DNA from: Brachybacterium phenoliresistens
Lineage (GTDB): Bacteria > Actinomycetota > Actinomycetes > Actinomycetales > Dermabacteraceae
DNA length: 64,000 bases
Assembly (NCBI RefSeq): GCF_000576425.1
Contig: NZ_KK069988.1
Location: 539,976 to 603,975, forward strand
Reading direction: 5' to 3'
Translations under genes and position numbers: made by a program
Part shown: one piece after another, positions 9,385 through 20,590 of the stretch
Layout: each line of letters opens with the position of its first letter
Numbering within the stretch: position 1 is the first letter of the stretch
Notes under the pieces: generated by a model
Database searches by the model: none
What the model was told of the DNA's origin: nothing
The model's input: only the letters and a program-made list of their open reading frames with translations

Positions 9385-10269
9385 ATGGTCAACCAGCCCC
9401 CTGCCCTGCACGCCGAAGCGCTCACCAAGAGCTACGGCGCCGTCCGCGCCCTGGACGGGGTGTCCTTCACCGCGCAGCGCGGCGAGGTCACCGCGATCCT
9501 CGGCCCCAACGGAGCCGGGAAGTCCACCACCATCGCCTGCGCCACGGGGCTGATCGCCCCCGACGCGGGCACCCTCGAGGTCCTCGGCCAGGACCCGCAC
9601 CGCGCCGACGCCGCCCACCGGGCGCGGGTGGGCGTGATGATCCAGGACGGCGGGCTCGCCTCCGGCGCCCGGGCCCTCCAGCTGCTGCGCTACGGCGCCG
9701 GGCTCTACCGGGCGCCGCGCGACGTCGACGAGCTCGCCGAGCGCCTGGGCATCGACGCCTTCGCCGGCACCCTCGTGCGGCGGCTCTCCGGCGGGCAGCG
9801 CCAGCGTCTGGCCCTCGCCCTCGCGATCGTCGGCCGGCCCGAGCTGGTCTTCCTCGACGAGCCCACCGCCGGGATGGACCCCGCGATCCGCCGCGAGGTC
9901 CGCACGCTCATCTCCCAGCTGGCGCAGGAGGGCACCGCCGTCGTCCTCACCACGCACCTCATGGACGACGTGGTGGGCCTCGCGGACCACGTGCTCGTGA
10001 TCACCCGAGGGCGCGTCGTCGCCGGCGGGACGGTCGAGGAGGTCGTCGCGACCCACCAGAGCCGCCGCGGCACCCTCACGCTCCGCGCCACGGCCACCGG
10101 CGTCCCCGCCGCCGCGGCCCCGGCCCTGCGCGCCGACCTCGAGGCCGCCGCCGCCCGCCACGGCGTCGCCCTCGAGCTCAGCACCGGCGACGCGGCCGAT
10201 CTCGAGGCCGTGCTGCTGGACGTCATGGACGAGTCCGGGCGCTCGACCGAGAACGAGGAGGCCCGATGA
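9385..10269 (+). CDS. ABC transporter ATP-binding protein
   Basis: Cytoplasmic ATPase of an ABC-2 type exporter. 294 residues with Walker A GPNGAGKST (40-48), signature RLSGGQRQR (133-141) and Walker B VFLDEPTAGMD (155-165), plus a short C-terminal extension rich in Ala. The next gene overlaps by 4 bases (ATGA) and encodes its permease, so they form one transporter. The pair sits directly before ctaA, as often in actinobacteria; a role in heme or cytochrome biogenesis has been assumed from that, but the substrate cannot be told from the sequence. Confidence 0.92.
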   Translation: MVNQPPALHAEALTKSYGAVRALDGVSFTAQRGEVTAILGPNGAGKSTTIACATGLIAPDAGTLEVLGQDPHRADAAHRARVGVMIQDGGLASGARALQLLRYGAGLYRAPRDVDELAERLGIDAFAGTLVRRLSGGQRQRLALALAIVGRPELVFLDEPTAGMDPAIRREVRTLISQLAQEGTAVVLTTHLMDDVVGLADHVLVITRGRVVAGGTVEEVVATHQSRRGTLTLRATATGVPAAAAPALRADLEAAAARHGVALELSTGDAADLEAVLLDVMDESGRSTENEEAR

Positions 10270-11060
10270 CCACCCCCGCCGCCCCCGCGTCCCCCGCAGC
10301 ATCCGCCGGCGCCCCCGGGCCCGCCGCGCCGCTCGCCCGCATCGCCCAGCACGCCCTGTTCGAGGCGCGGGGGCTGCTGAGCAACGGCGAGCAGCTCATG
10401 GTCGCGATCCTGCTGCCCGTCGGCATCCTCGTCGGGCTGGTGCTGCTGCCCATCGGCCGCACCGCCGGAGCCGCCCCCGTGGACACCGCCGTCGCCGCCA
10501 CGGCCGCGACCGCGCTGGTCTCCACCTGCTTCACCTCCCAGGCGATCCAGACCGGCTTCGACCGGCGCGGCGGCGTGCTGCGCTGGGTGGCGACCACTCC
10601 CCTGGGACGCTCGGGCTATCTCGCCGGCAAGATCCTGGCCACGCTGATGGTGCACGCGGTGCAGGTGGTCGTGCTCGGAGCGGTCGCCCTCGCGCTGGGC
10701 TGGCGGCCCGAGGCGCTCGGCCTGCTCGCCGCGGTGCCGGTGTGGCTGGTGGGGACCGCGGCGTTCGGCTCCCTGGGTCTGCTGGTGGCCGGGACGCTGC
10801 GCACCGAGGCCGTGCTGGCCGTCTCCAACATCGTGTTCGTGCTGCTGGTGGCCGCCGGCGGCATCGCCGTCCCGGCGCAGTCGTACCCGCCGCTGCTGCG
10901 CGCCGTCGTCGAGCTGCTCCCCTCGAGCGCCCTGGGCGACCTGCTGCGCGCCTGCCTCGCCGGCGGGGAGGTCGCCGCGGGAGCGCTGGTGGTGCTCCCG
11001 CTGTGGGCCATCGCCGGCACGATGCTGGTGGTCCGCTCCTTCCGCTGGACCTCCGTCTGA
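10266..11060 (+). CDS. ABC-2 type transporter permease
   Basis: 264-residue membrane subunit partnered with the preceding ATPase. About six hydrophobic helices can be traced (for example the runs around MVAILLPVGILVGLVLL, VQVVVLGAVALALG, VAAGGIAVPAQS). An Ala/Pro-rich 30-residue cytoplasmic N-terminus precedes the first helix. ATGA overlap with the ATPase gene couples translation. Substrate unknown; ctaA follows 78 bases later. Confidence 0.88.
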   Translation: MTTPAAPASPAASAGAPGPAAPLARIAQHALFEARGLLSNGEQLMVAILLPVGILVGLVLLPIGRTAGAAPVDTAVAATAATALVSTCFTSQAIQTGFDRRGGVLRWVATTPLGRSGYLAGKILATLMVHAVQVVVLGAVALALGWRPEALGLLAAVPVWLVGTAAFGSLGLLVAGTLRTEAVLAVSNIVFVLLVAAGGIAVPAQSYPPLLRAVVELLPSSALGDLLRACLAGGEVAAGALVVLPLWAIAGTMLVVRSFRWTSV

Positions 11061-11125
11061 GCCCCGGGGTGTGAGACGCGCGGCGCGGGGCCGCCCGCGA
11101 CGAGGACTCCCCCAGGTGCGCTGAA

Positions 11126-11131
11126 TACAAT
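11126..11131 (+). promoter_or_regulatory. ctaA -10 box (leaderless)
   Basis: TACAAT, a near-consensus -10, ends seven bases before the ctaA ATG at 11139. There is no Shine-Dalgarno, which points to a leaderless transcript. Confidence 0.65.
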
Positions 11132-11138
11132 CGCCGGC

Positions 11139-12200
11139 ATGACCCCCTCCTCCCCGGCGGAGCGATCCCGCCACGACGCCGACCGCGACGACGACGGGAC
11201 CGTCGAGGTCGTCGGCGGGATCAGCACCCTCGCCGATCCGCGACGCCCCCGCCCGGGCGCCGCCGCGCGGGCCCGCCTCGCCGCGATCGTCTTCTGGGGG
11301 AACCTGGTCTGCCAGATCGGCATCATCGTCACCGGCGGCGTGGTGCGCCTGACCGGCAGCGGCCTGGGCTGCTCGACCTGGCCCAACTGCGAGCCCGGAT
11401 CCTTCACCCCCGAGCTCACGCTCGAGGCCGGCATCCACCCCTTCATCGAGTTCGGCAACCGCACCCTGACCGGCGTGGTCAGCGTGTTCGCGATCGCCCT
11501 GCTGCTGGTCTCCTTCCTGTGGCTGCGCCACAAGGGCGGCGGCTTCCTGCTGCTGGCGGCCCTGCCCCTGATCGGCACCGGCATCCAGGCTCTCCTCGGC
11601 GCGATCGTGGTGTGGCTGCACCTCCACCCCGGCGCCGTGAGCCCCCACTTCCTCGTCTCCCCGGTCCTGGTGGCGATCTCCGCCGTGCTGGTGGTGCGCC
11701 TCTACGGCGGGGACGGAGCGCGCCGGCCGCGCGTCCCGGCGGCGCTGCGCTGGATGTTCGCGGCGATGGCCGCCCTGGGCTTCGCCGTGCTGGTGCTGGG
11801 CACCCTCGTCACCGGCTCCGGACCGCACTCGGGCGATGCGGAGTACCCGGCCCGGCTGCCCTTCGACCCGCGCACCATCTCCTGGCTGCATGCGGACTCC
11901 GTGATGCTGTTCTGCGGCCTGCTGGTCGGGCTGCTCATCTCGCTGTACCTGGTGCGCAGCGCCCGGCCGGCCCGCCGCGCCGCGTGGGGGCTGGTGGGCG
12001 TGACGCTGCTGCAGGCGGCCATCGGCTACACCCAGTACTTCACGGGCCTTCCCGAGGTCCTGGTGGGCATGCACCTGCTGGGCGCCGCCCTGTTCGCGGC
12101 CGCGATCGCCTGGTGCGGGGCCGCCCTGTTCACCTGGTCGCCCGACGAGGCCGCCGATCCCGCCGACATTCCCGCCGCCTCGACCGAGGGGACCCGATGA
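11139..12200 (+). CDS. ctaA: heme A synthase (COX15/CtaA)
   Basis: Membrane enzyme that oxidises the C8 methyl of heme O to give heme A for the aa3 cytochrome oxidase. 353 residues, eight predicted membrane helices. Motifs: GGVVRLTGSGLGCSTWPNC with the paired Cys seen in Gram-positive CtaA, a heme-ligand His in IHPFIEFGNR, another in the VWLHLHPGAVSPHF loop, and GSGPHSGD. The N-terminal 45 residues are charged and cytoplasmic. It works with ctaE/qcrCA near the right end of the window. The map gene overlaps its stop by 4 bases. Confidence 0.95.
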   Translation: MTPSSPAERSRHDADRDDDGTVEVVGGISTLADPRRPRPGAAARARLAAIVFWGNLVCQIGIIVTGGVVRLTGSGLGCSTWPNCEPGSFTPELTLEAGIHPFIEFGNRTLTGVVSVFAIALLLVSFLWLRHKGGGFLLLAALPLIGTGIQALLGAIVVWLHLHPGAVSPHFLVSPVLVAISAVLVVRLYGGDGARRPRVPAALRWMFAAMAALGFAVLVLGTLVTGSGPHSGDAEYPARLPFDPRTISWLHADSVMLFCGLLVGLLISLYLVRSARPARRAAWGLVGVTLLQAAIGYTQYFTGLPEVLVGMHLLGAALFAAAIAWCGAALFTWSPDEAADPADIPAASTEGTR

Positions 12201-13021
12201 GCCTGCCCCGTCGCCGCCGCGCCGCCGAGCGCGAGCTGCCCACCCTCGAGCAGGCCCGGCCGGCCGGCGAGTTCGTCGCGCACGTGCTGTCCTCCCTGCG
12301 CCGCACCGTCGGCGTGGGCGACAACCTGCTCGACATCGACGCCGAGGTCCATCGGATGATCCGTGAGGCCGGCGCCACGAGCTGCTACCTCGACTACCAC
12401 CCGCGGTTCGGCGCCTACCCCTTCGGGAAGGTCGTGTGCACCTCGGTGAACGAGGGCGTGCTCCACGGCCGGCCGTACGATCGCGACCTGGCCGACGGCG
12501 ACCTCGTCTCCTTCGACCTCGCCGTCTCCCTCGAGGGCTGGGTCGCGGACTCCTCGCTCTCGGTGATCGTCGGCACGCCGCGGGAGGAGGACCTGCAGCT
12601 CATCCGCGACACCGAGGCGGTCATGTGGGCCGGCATCGACCAGGTCCGCGCCGGGGCACGGGTGGGCGACATCGGCGCCGCCGTCGAGGCGCGGGCCCAC
12701 GAGCTCGGTTACACCATCAACCACACCTTCGGCGGGCACGGGGTGGGCCGCACGATGCACGAGGCCCCCTTCATCCCCAACCACGGCACCCCCGGCTCCG
12801 GCGCCGAGCTGGAGGAGGGCATGCTCGTGACGGTCGAGCCGTTCCTCATGCCCACCACCTCGCAGATGGTCACCGACGAGCGGGACGGATGGACGGTGCT
12901 GTCCGCCGACGGCTCCCGCGGCGCGCACGCCGAGCACACCCTGCAGGTGACCACGGGAGCACCGGAGATCCTCACCGCCCGCGCGGACGACCCCTCGCCC
13001 CGCTCCTCCGTCGCCGGCTGA
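12197..13021 (+). CDS. map: type I methionine aminopeptidase
   Basis: Removes the initiator Met from new proteins. 274 residues; the five metal ligands are present: D107, D118, H181 (in FGGHGVGRTMHEAP), E214 (TVEPF) and E246 (HAEHTLQV), and also the conserved His90. The first 25 residues are basic, without the SH3-binding or zinc-finger extension of some actinobacterial MetAPs. ATGA overlap with ctaA suggests co-translation. Many actinobacteria have two map genes, and this lone copy may be the second (inference). Confidence 0.95.
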   Translation: MSLPRRRRAAERELPTLEQARPAGEFVAHVLSSLRRTVGVGDNLLDIDAEVHRMIREAGATSCYLDYHPRFGAYPFGKVVCTSVNEGVLHGRPYDRDLADGDLVSFDLAVSLEGWVADSSLSVIVGTPREEDLQLIRDTEAVMWAGIDQVRAGARVGDIGAAVEARAHELGYTINHTFGGHGVGRTMHEAPFIPNHGTPGSGAELEEGMLVTVEPFLMPTTSQMVTDERDGWTVLSADGSRGAHAEHTLQVTTGAPEILTARADDPSPRSSVAG

Positions 13022-13189
13022 GACCGCTCCGCCCGGCACCCCGCGACGCGAGGAGGTGCCCCGGAAGGTGCGCCCACGACTTGCCTACCTGGTCGTCGGC
13101 GCGGCGCACGTCTGGTGTCAGAACTCTTGCTCAAGACGCTCGCCGAGCCCGAACCGCCCTCGCGTCACTCTGAGAGTCGATTTCTGCAA
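13022..13189. other. map 3' flank and left edge of the low-GC island
   Basis: A weak hairpin GGCACC/GGTGCC (13035-13040 with 13055-13060) lies just after the map stop. From about 13066 the base composition drops, which marks the left edge of the island. No gene, tRNA or direct repeat that would define an attachment site was seen. Confidence 0.4.
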
Positions 13190-13375
13190 TCATCTGAAGC
13201 CTTCGACATGAGTGCCTCGGTTCATCCGCCGCCAGACAAGGGACTTCGCATCTCCGACCGTAATCACAAAGTGAGCATCTGAGACCAACGCACCCCGCCC
13301 GCGGTGACGAATATAAGACCGAGCCAACACCCGATTCGCCAAGTTGGACGACCTCAGTCTGATCGCGAATGTCAC
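13190..13375 (-). CDS. small basic protein, translationally coupled to the KAP NTPase (uncertain)
   Basis: A 61-residue open frame starting with a GTG that overlaps the KAP stop as GTGA (13372-13375), the arrangement seen in real coupled genes throughout this window. The product is basic with no Cys, no obvious signal peptide and no membrane helix. It contains ALVSDAHFVITVGDAK, which looks like a beta-strand pair, but I recognise no family. Codon composition is lower-GC, like the KAP gene. It may be a true partner, the remnant of a longer gene, or chance. Confidence 0.35.
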   Translation of the reverse strand: MTFAIRLRSSNLANRVLARSYIRHRGRGALVSDAHFVITVGDAKSLVWRRMNRGTHVEGFR

Positions 13376-16300
13376 CTGTCGTAACGGACGCGTCTAGACT
13401 TGCCGAGGTTCTTTCTCGCGATCGGATAACCAAGAGCAGGCAATACCACCAGCGCTTTGTCTTCCAGGCTGCTTGTGCCGGTTACTGCCGACTTGACACG
13501 TTCACCTAGTGCACCCTTGATTCGCGACGGGAGGGGCTTACCGACGCTGCCGAGGGCATTGAGCGCGAGCTCCGCCGCTCCTACGTTGCCACCCTCGGAT
13601 TTCAGATCGAGGAGTCCGTAGATGATCGTCTCGAAGAGTCGGCGTCGTATCGAGTCGCCTTGGACATTCGCCTTTCCCCACAGCGTGACAACCCGCTGAC
13701 GCTGAGTGTTGTTGGTCGCGTCAGTGAAGCGGTTGACGAGCAGGTCCGCGACCTGGCTCTCGTCCGCTTCGGCCACGCCGAGGACCTCCAATACCGCATC
13801 ATCCGGGACGTCTGTGTCGGCTGCCGCAAGGTACTTGTCAAGTAGATCGCGATGTTGCTCCGCTGTCCATCTATGTTGCACGGCCCGGGCGGCGTGGACC
13901 AGTTCGGCCGAGTGTGCGCCAGTTCGTCGTAAAGGATCGTAGACGGTTGCGAAATCTTCTGGGCTGGGGCGGATGAGCTCGAGCCAGAGTGCAGTTACAT
14001 GGATGGCCGAGTGCGCGTACTTGTCGGTGACCTCAGCCATAGCCTCAGCTGTCGGCAAGACATTGGAGTGGACGCGGGTAGCGCCCGCTGCGATGGCAAG
14101 ATCGAGCGGAATTGCGACATGGCCGAGATCATCGAGCCATGGACTACCAGATGCTTCAGCAAGTAGACCTTCCAACTCCGAGTCTTCTAGCTCATCGACA
14201 GACGCCTGTACGGCTTCGGAGCCGTTCTCTGCCAAGTAACGGTACAGGGCGTCTTCGGCGTCGACTTGTGCCAGAGACTCCGCGAGGGTGTCTTGCAAAG
14301 AGTGCGCGACAGCGGACAGAATTTGATCGTAGTCGAGAACTCGTGCCTCGGCAAACAATCGGGCCCGTTTGAGGGTTTCCCGGCGTTCGCTGGCTTCGTT
14401 CGTACTCGCGACATATCTTGCGACGAGTTCGAGCACATCGGCGGTCAGGCTCGGCGCGTGCCCTTCAGGCAGGTTGGCAATCAGCGGTGCGAGAACATCC
14501 AGGGCTGCTCCAGTGATGTCAAGATCAGACTTCGACTCCCACGCCTTTGCCACAAGCTGCCCTAGGGGCTCGGCGTGGGCTGCGGTAACATTCGCCGGGA
14601 CTATGCAGTTTAGCCATTTAGTCCACTCGCCGAGAACCCGACGGCGAGCCGCCCTAAGAATGCCGGTTGCAAGATCAGGGTCGGTGACGGGCTCGGTATT
14701 GCCGAGGAGTCGTAAGGCTGCGCTACGAGCAACTTGAGTGTCGACGTCTAAGAGGAGGCGGAGCACCAGATGCTGGATCGGCTCTTCCCGCGGCGTGGCT
14801 GCGTCAGCAAGAGCATCGAGCACCACACTGGGAGCGAAAGGTTCGGGCTCCAGATCCTCAGTTGCCGTCGACGCAACCGTATTCCTTCTGGTTCCGGCAG
14901 TACTGGCTCCCGTCGCCATGGCGGCTTCGCGCGCGGTCTTCCACTCCACATGAGCTCGCTCCGCTTCGCTTGCAAGCGTGGAGATGAGGGCGTGAGTTGC
15001 GGAGATGACCTTGGCCAGGTCGCCATCAGACAAGTCGAAGAGACGCGTGACAGTCGTGGGACCATCCGGGGACACGAGGCGAGTGGACAGATAGCCCGGC
15101 ACTACAGTAGGGGCAGCACTGATGGCGAGGGCGGCGTCCTCGAAGAGAAAGTCTGGCGGTGTGAAATCGCGGCTGGTGCTGGCTGCGATGATGCGCTGCC
15201 GAAGTGCTGATGCGCTAGCCTCAGACCCGACCTTAGTCAGCGCCCAGGCACCGGTAACTGTGTCTTCGTCAAGAATGTCGTCGGACTCGTCTTCGAGGAC
15301 GCAGATCGCTTCAGCTACGGTGTCGGCGACGCTGTCGACAGGAAGATCTGGCTGTGCTCGGGTAAGCAGGAGGAACGACCTTGCGGCATTGGGACCGATC
15401 ACCCCAGTACCCGTCCGGATCAGATTGGTCAGGACCTGCAGGACACCTTCCAGCTGAGTCTCTTCAAGCCCAGCGACTCGACGTCGCAAGGTCTCGGTAT
15501 CCACATCTTCTGCAGCGCGCTCGACAGCCAGCGCCAGCTCACCATCCAGCCCGAAGACTGTTCCCGTGCTCTGCATATAGATGAGATCTCGCGACGGGCC
15601 TCGCACCTGACGAGTCCGGCTCAGATAGTTGAGCAGCTGCTTGTTGTGTGCCTTGCCAATCTGTGTAGCACGATCCTCACTGCAACCATCACCGTCCGGG
15701 TCATCCTCTACGAGGATGGTGCTCGGCGCAGCGCAACCATGGGCATATGACTCGGCGAGTTCGATAGCCCGGTCTGAGGTTCCAGCGGGCAGTTCCGCGT
15801 CTCGATTCTGCATTATTTGCAGCACCAAGGCGGGCAGGTTGGCATCGACTTCAAGGTGTCGTGCGAACAGCGGGAACTCAACTCGGAGACAGACAAATCG
15901 GGCGATGGCGGGTGCGGTCGCACACGGGTCCTCGGCAAGAAGCCCAGCATTGTGGCGCTCTTGGGCGAGCCGAAAGGTCAGCGCGAACGTGTTGAGCAGG
16001 TGCTTCACGCGTCGAGGACTAGTGACGTGCGTGGGAATAAGCACCGAGAGCACATAGTCGCGGTTGATTTCTGACCACAATCCTTTGCGATTCTCGACGA
16101 GGCTCGTCGCATACTGACTGACGCTCTGGGCAAGAAGCGGCGGAACGCTCAGTTGGTATTGGAAGACCTTGTCTAGATAGGCGCTTCCGGTGCTGTAATA
16201 TGGATTTGTGTCGTCGGAAGGACTCTCCTGCTTGGCGGCTCGGGTGAGCGCTCCCTCCAGCACGTTCTGGTCGGCAGCCACTATAAAAACGCACTGCTCG

Positions 16301-17097
16301 ATACCGAGGAAGGTCCGGATAGTGTCGAGAGTCGCTACTACTTCTCCGGCCGAGCACCGGTCGAGTTCGTCTACGAATATTACTAGGACTTTAGCGCGGG
16401 CGTCGAGCACCAAGTTTTTGAAGATCCTCTCGAACTGCTCGTCGCTATCAGGCTTCGCCAGGCTTCGGTCAACCGAGAACGTCTTGCTCGCAAGGCTAAT
16501 CAGGGCTGCGAGTAGCGCGGCCGGTAGGAGACCTGCCAACACGACCTGCTTGGACAACGATCTGAACTCTAGTCCGAAGTCAGTCTTGGTACCGATGTGG
16601 CTCTGCACTAGGGCGACGACTGCGACCAACGTGGCGAGGATGACCGCGAGGCCGAGGAGCAGCAAGGCGAAGACACCCAGCAGTTTGAGGATGGTGGTTG
16701 GTGGAACCTTGATCTCAGTCTTGGTCCGGCCGCTGTAGAGATCACCGTGATACTTGGCCTGCTTGCATCCGAGTTCGCTCGCGACTGCGCTGATGAAGTT
16801 GCGCCGCAGTGGCACGTCAGCGTACTTGAAGGCATCGAACCGTACGAAGCGGACACCGTCACGACCGTCGAGCTTGCTCTTGAGCATGTTGGCGATGCCG
16901 CTCTTGCCAGACCCCCATGGACCGTACAGGGCGATGTTTGAAGGGGTTGGCACCGTCGTGGCAAGTGCGGCGAGTTGGTCGACGATTCCGTCGTGCGCAA
17001 GGCGGTCGTCCTCCGCTGCTGCAAGTTCGCGATCCTCCACGAGGTCATCGGGCCGCAGGTTGGACATTCCAATGTGCTCGGCCGTTCCTCGTGGCAT
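13372..17097 (-). CDS. KAP family P-loop NTPase, membrane-anchored
   Basis: 1241 residues. KAP NTPases are STAND-related P-loop proteins with membrane helices inserted in the NTPase domain; bacterial ones are sporadic and often lie in defence contexts, and their roles are mostly unknown. Seen here: Walker A LYGPWGSGKSG (57-67), two hydrophobic segments (about 134-164 and 184-203), Walker B VIFVDELDRC (239-248) with the KAP DELDRC signature, and an AADQNVLEGAL sensor region (274-284). The last 800 residues are helical, Ala/Leu-rich and HEAT-like. GC is low (57% in the sample 16441-16500). Start choice is uncertain: the ATG at 17097 has GGAG nine bases upstream, and Met11 is the alternative. 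Confidence 0.85.
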   Translation of the reverse strand: MPRGTAEHIGMSNLRPDDLVEDRELAAAEDDRLAHDGIVDQLAALATTVPTPSNIALYGPWGSGKSGIANMLKSKLDGRDGVRFVRFDAFKYADVPLRRNFISAVASELGCKQAKYHGDLYSGRTKTEIKVPPTTILKLLGVFALLLLGLAVILATLVAVVALVQSHIGTKTDFGLEFRSLSKQVVLAGLLPAALLAALISLASKTFSVDRSLAKPDSDEQFERIFKNLVLDARAKVLVIFVDELDRCSAGEVVATLDTIRTFLGIEQCVFIVAADQNVLEGALTRAAKQESPSDDTNPYYSTGSAYLDKVFQYQLSVPPLLAQSVSQYATSLVENRKGLWSEINRDYVLSVLIPTHVTSPRRVKHLLNTFALTFRLAQERHNAGLLAEDPCATAPAIARFVCLRVEFPLFARHLEVDANLPALVLQIMQNRDAELPAGTSDRAIELAESYAHGCAAPSTILVEDDPDGDGCSEDRATQIGKAHNKQLLNYLSRTRQVRGPSRDLIYMQSTGTVFGLDGELALAVERAAEDVDTETLRRRVAGLEETQLEGVLQVLTNLIRTGTGVIGPNAARSFLLLTRAQPDLPVDSVADTVAEAICVLEDESDDILDEDTVTGAWALTKVGSEASASALRQRIIAASTSRDFTPPDFLFEDAALAISAAPTVVPGYLSTRLVSPDGPTTVTRLFDLSDGDLAKVISATHALISTLASEAERAHVEWKTAREAAMATGASTAGTRRNTVASTATEDLEPEPFAPSVVLDALADAATPREEPIQHLVLRLLLDVDTQVARSAALRLLGNTEPVTDPDLATGILRAARRRVLGEWTKWLNCIVPANVTAAHAEPLGQLVAKAWESKSDLDITGAALDVLAPLIANLPEGHAPSLTADVLELVARYVASTNEASERRETLKRARLFAEARVLDYDQILSAVAHSLQDTLAESLAQVDAEDALYRYLAENGSEAVQASVDELEDSELEGLLAEASGSPWLDDLGHVAIPLDLAIAAGATRVHSNVLPTAEAMAEVTDKYAHSAIHVTALWLELIRPSPEDFATVYDPLRRTGAHSAELVHAARAVQHRWTAEQHRDLLDKYLAAADTDVPDDAVLEVLGVAEADESQVADLLVNRFTDATNNTQRQRVVTLWGKANVQGDSIRRRLFETIIYGLLDLKSEGGNVGAAELALNALGSVGKPLPSRIKGALGERVKSAVTGTSSLEDKALVVLPALGYPIARKNLGKSRRVRYDR

Positions 17098-17342
17098 GCC
17101 ATGTACTCCGTCAGTAGTCGAGAGGGCTGGTGGTTATGCAGATCATGACCCACACTATGTGTAAGCACCCACAAATCGGCGGACGCCGCAGTCGTACTCC
17201 TCGAACGATACGTCGTGTCGTGTTGGGCCTTCCCGAATATTGCGGTCCGCCACATGGGATCGACGATGGTCTACGGAGCGGGTCGCGACACCTCGACAAT
17301 CCGAGACGAGCGACGATGGCAGATCGACGCTCCATAAGTGCA
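17098..17342. other. 5' flank of the KAP gene and right edge of the island
   Basis: 245 bases without a convincing gene and with AT-richer composition to about 17335. A minus-strand TTACAC (17164-17159) may act as -35 for the KAP gene, but no clear -10 stands at the right spacing. Small open frames here overlap on both strands and have no ribosome binding sites. Confidence 0.35.
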
Positions 17343-17368
17343 CCCCGCCAGGCCGAAGCCTGACGGGG
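17343..17368 (-). terminator. acnA terminator hairpin with UUCG tetraloop
   Basis: Arms 17343-17353 and 17358-17368 pair over 11 positions with one mismatch. On the minus strand the loop reads TTCG closed by C-G, the very stable UUCG tetraloop. It lies about 75 bases after the aconitase stop. A second palindrome (17400-17407 with 17409-17416) sits between stop and hairpin. Confidence 0.65.
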
Positions 17369-17441
17369 CGCAGGTGCCGATGCCCGGAGCGCCGCGGGGG
17401 CCCGTCGTCGACGGGCTTCCCGCACCGCGGGGCAGGGCGGC

Positions 17442-20228
<2,787 letters not shown>

Positions 20229-20324
20229 CCGGGACTCCTTAGTCATATCTGGGGCGTGGTCCCATCGTAGGCGCGCAGAACTCTCGGCATGTCACGACGG
20301 GCGCGGCGGGGCAGGCCGCATTTC

Positions 20325-20346
20325 TCTTGACGTCAAGATAAAACTA
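20325..20346 (-). promoter_or_regulatory. acnA promoter with 14-bp palindrome
   Basis: TCTTGACGTCAAGA (20325-20338) is a perfect palindrome. Minus-strand TAGTTT (20346-20341) would be a -10 and place the transcription start inside it, about 100 bases before the acnA ATG. That is the geometry of a repressor operator. The cognate regulator is not in the window, and I cannot assign it with confidence. Confidence 0.5.
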
Positions 20347-20450
20347 GCATGGCGGGCCGATGGGCCCCGGGAGGCCCTCCCGGCGTGTGGTCAGCGCCTC
20401 ACCGAGGTCAGGGATCTCTGCTCGTCGGCGGCGCCGGAGGGTGTGCCCTC
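20347..20450. other. spacer between acnA promoter and repeat tract
   Basis: GC-rich spacer. It includes GGGCCCCGGGAGGCCCTCCCGG-like self-complementary stretches near 20363-20385, and I see no gene in it. Confidence 0.3.
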
Positions 20451-20590
20451 CGTCCCGCTGAGGTCCGCTCCGTCCCGCTCGGGCCCGCTCCATTTCGCTC
20501 TGGCCCGCTCGGGCCCGCTCCGTTTCGCTCTGGCCCGCTCGGGCCCGCTCCGTGTCGCTCAGGCCCGCTCGGGCTCGCTCAGTCCCGCTC
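20451..20590. repeat. 14 tandem 10-bp repeats (NNNYCCGCTC) over the 3' end of the RNA methyltransferase gene
   Basis: Fourteen consecutive decamers share CCGCTC or CGCTC at the right. The middle part is a higher-order 30-bp unit (GGGCCCGCTC, then C-GTTTCGCTC-like, then TGGCCCGCTC) repeated about three times. The tract covers the last 12 bases of the minus-strand methyltransferase gene and 128 bases beyond its stop. On the minus strand it reads GAGCGGGNNN. Confidence 0.85.

Noticed and set aside
13131-13433. 100-codon minus-strand frame overlapping the KAP gene end
   Set aside because: Starts inside the KAP gene in another frame and without ribosome site; the GTGA-coupled frame at 13190-13375 is more plausible.
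13035-17408. Attachment-site direct repeats at the two ends of the KAP island
   Set aside because: I compared 13030-13130 with 17100-17400 by eye and saw no shared run longer than chance.
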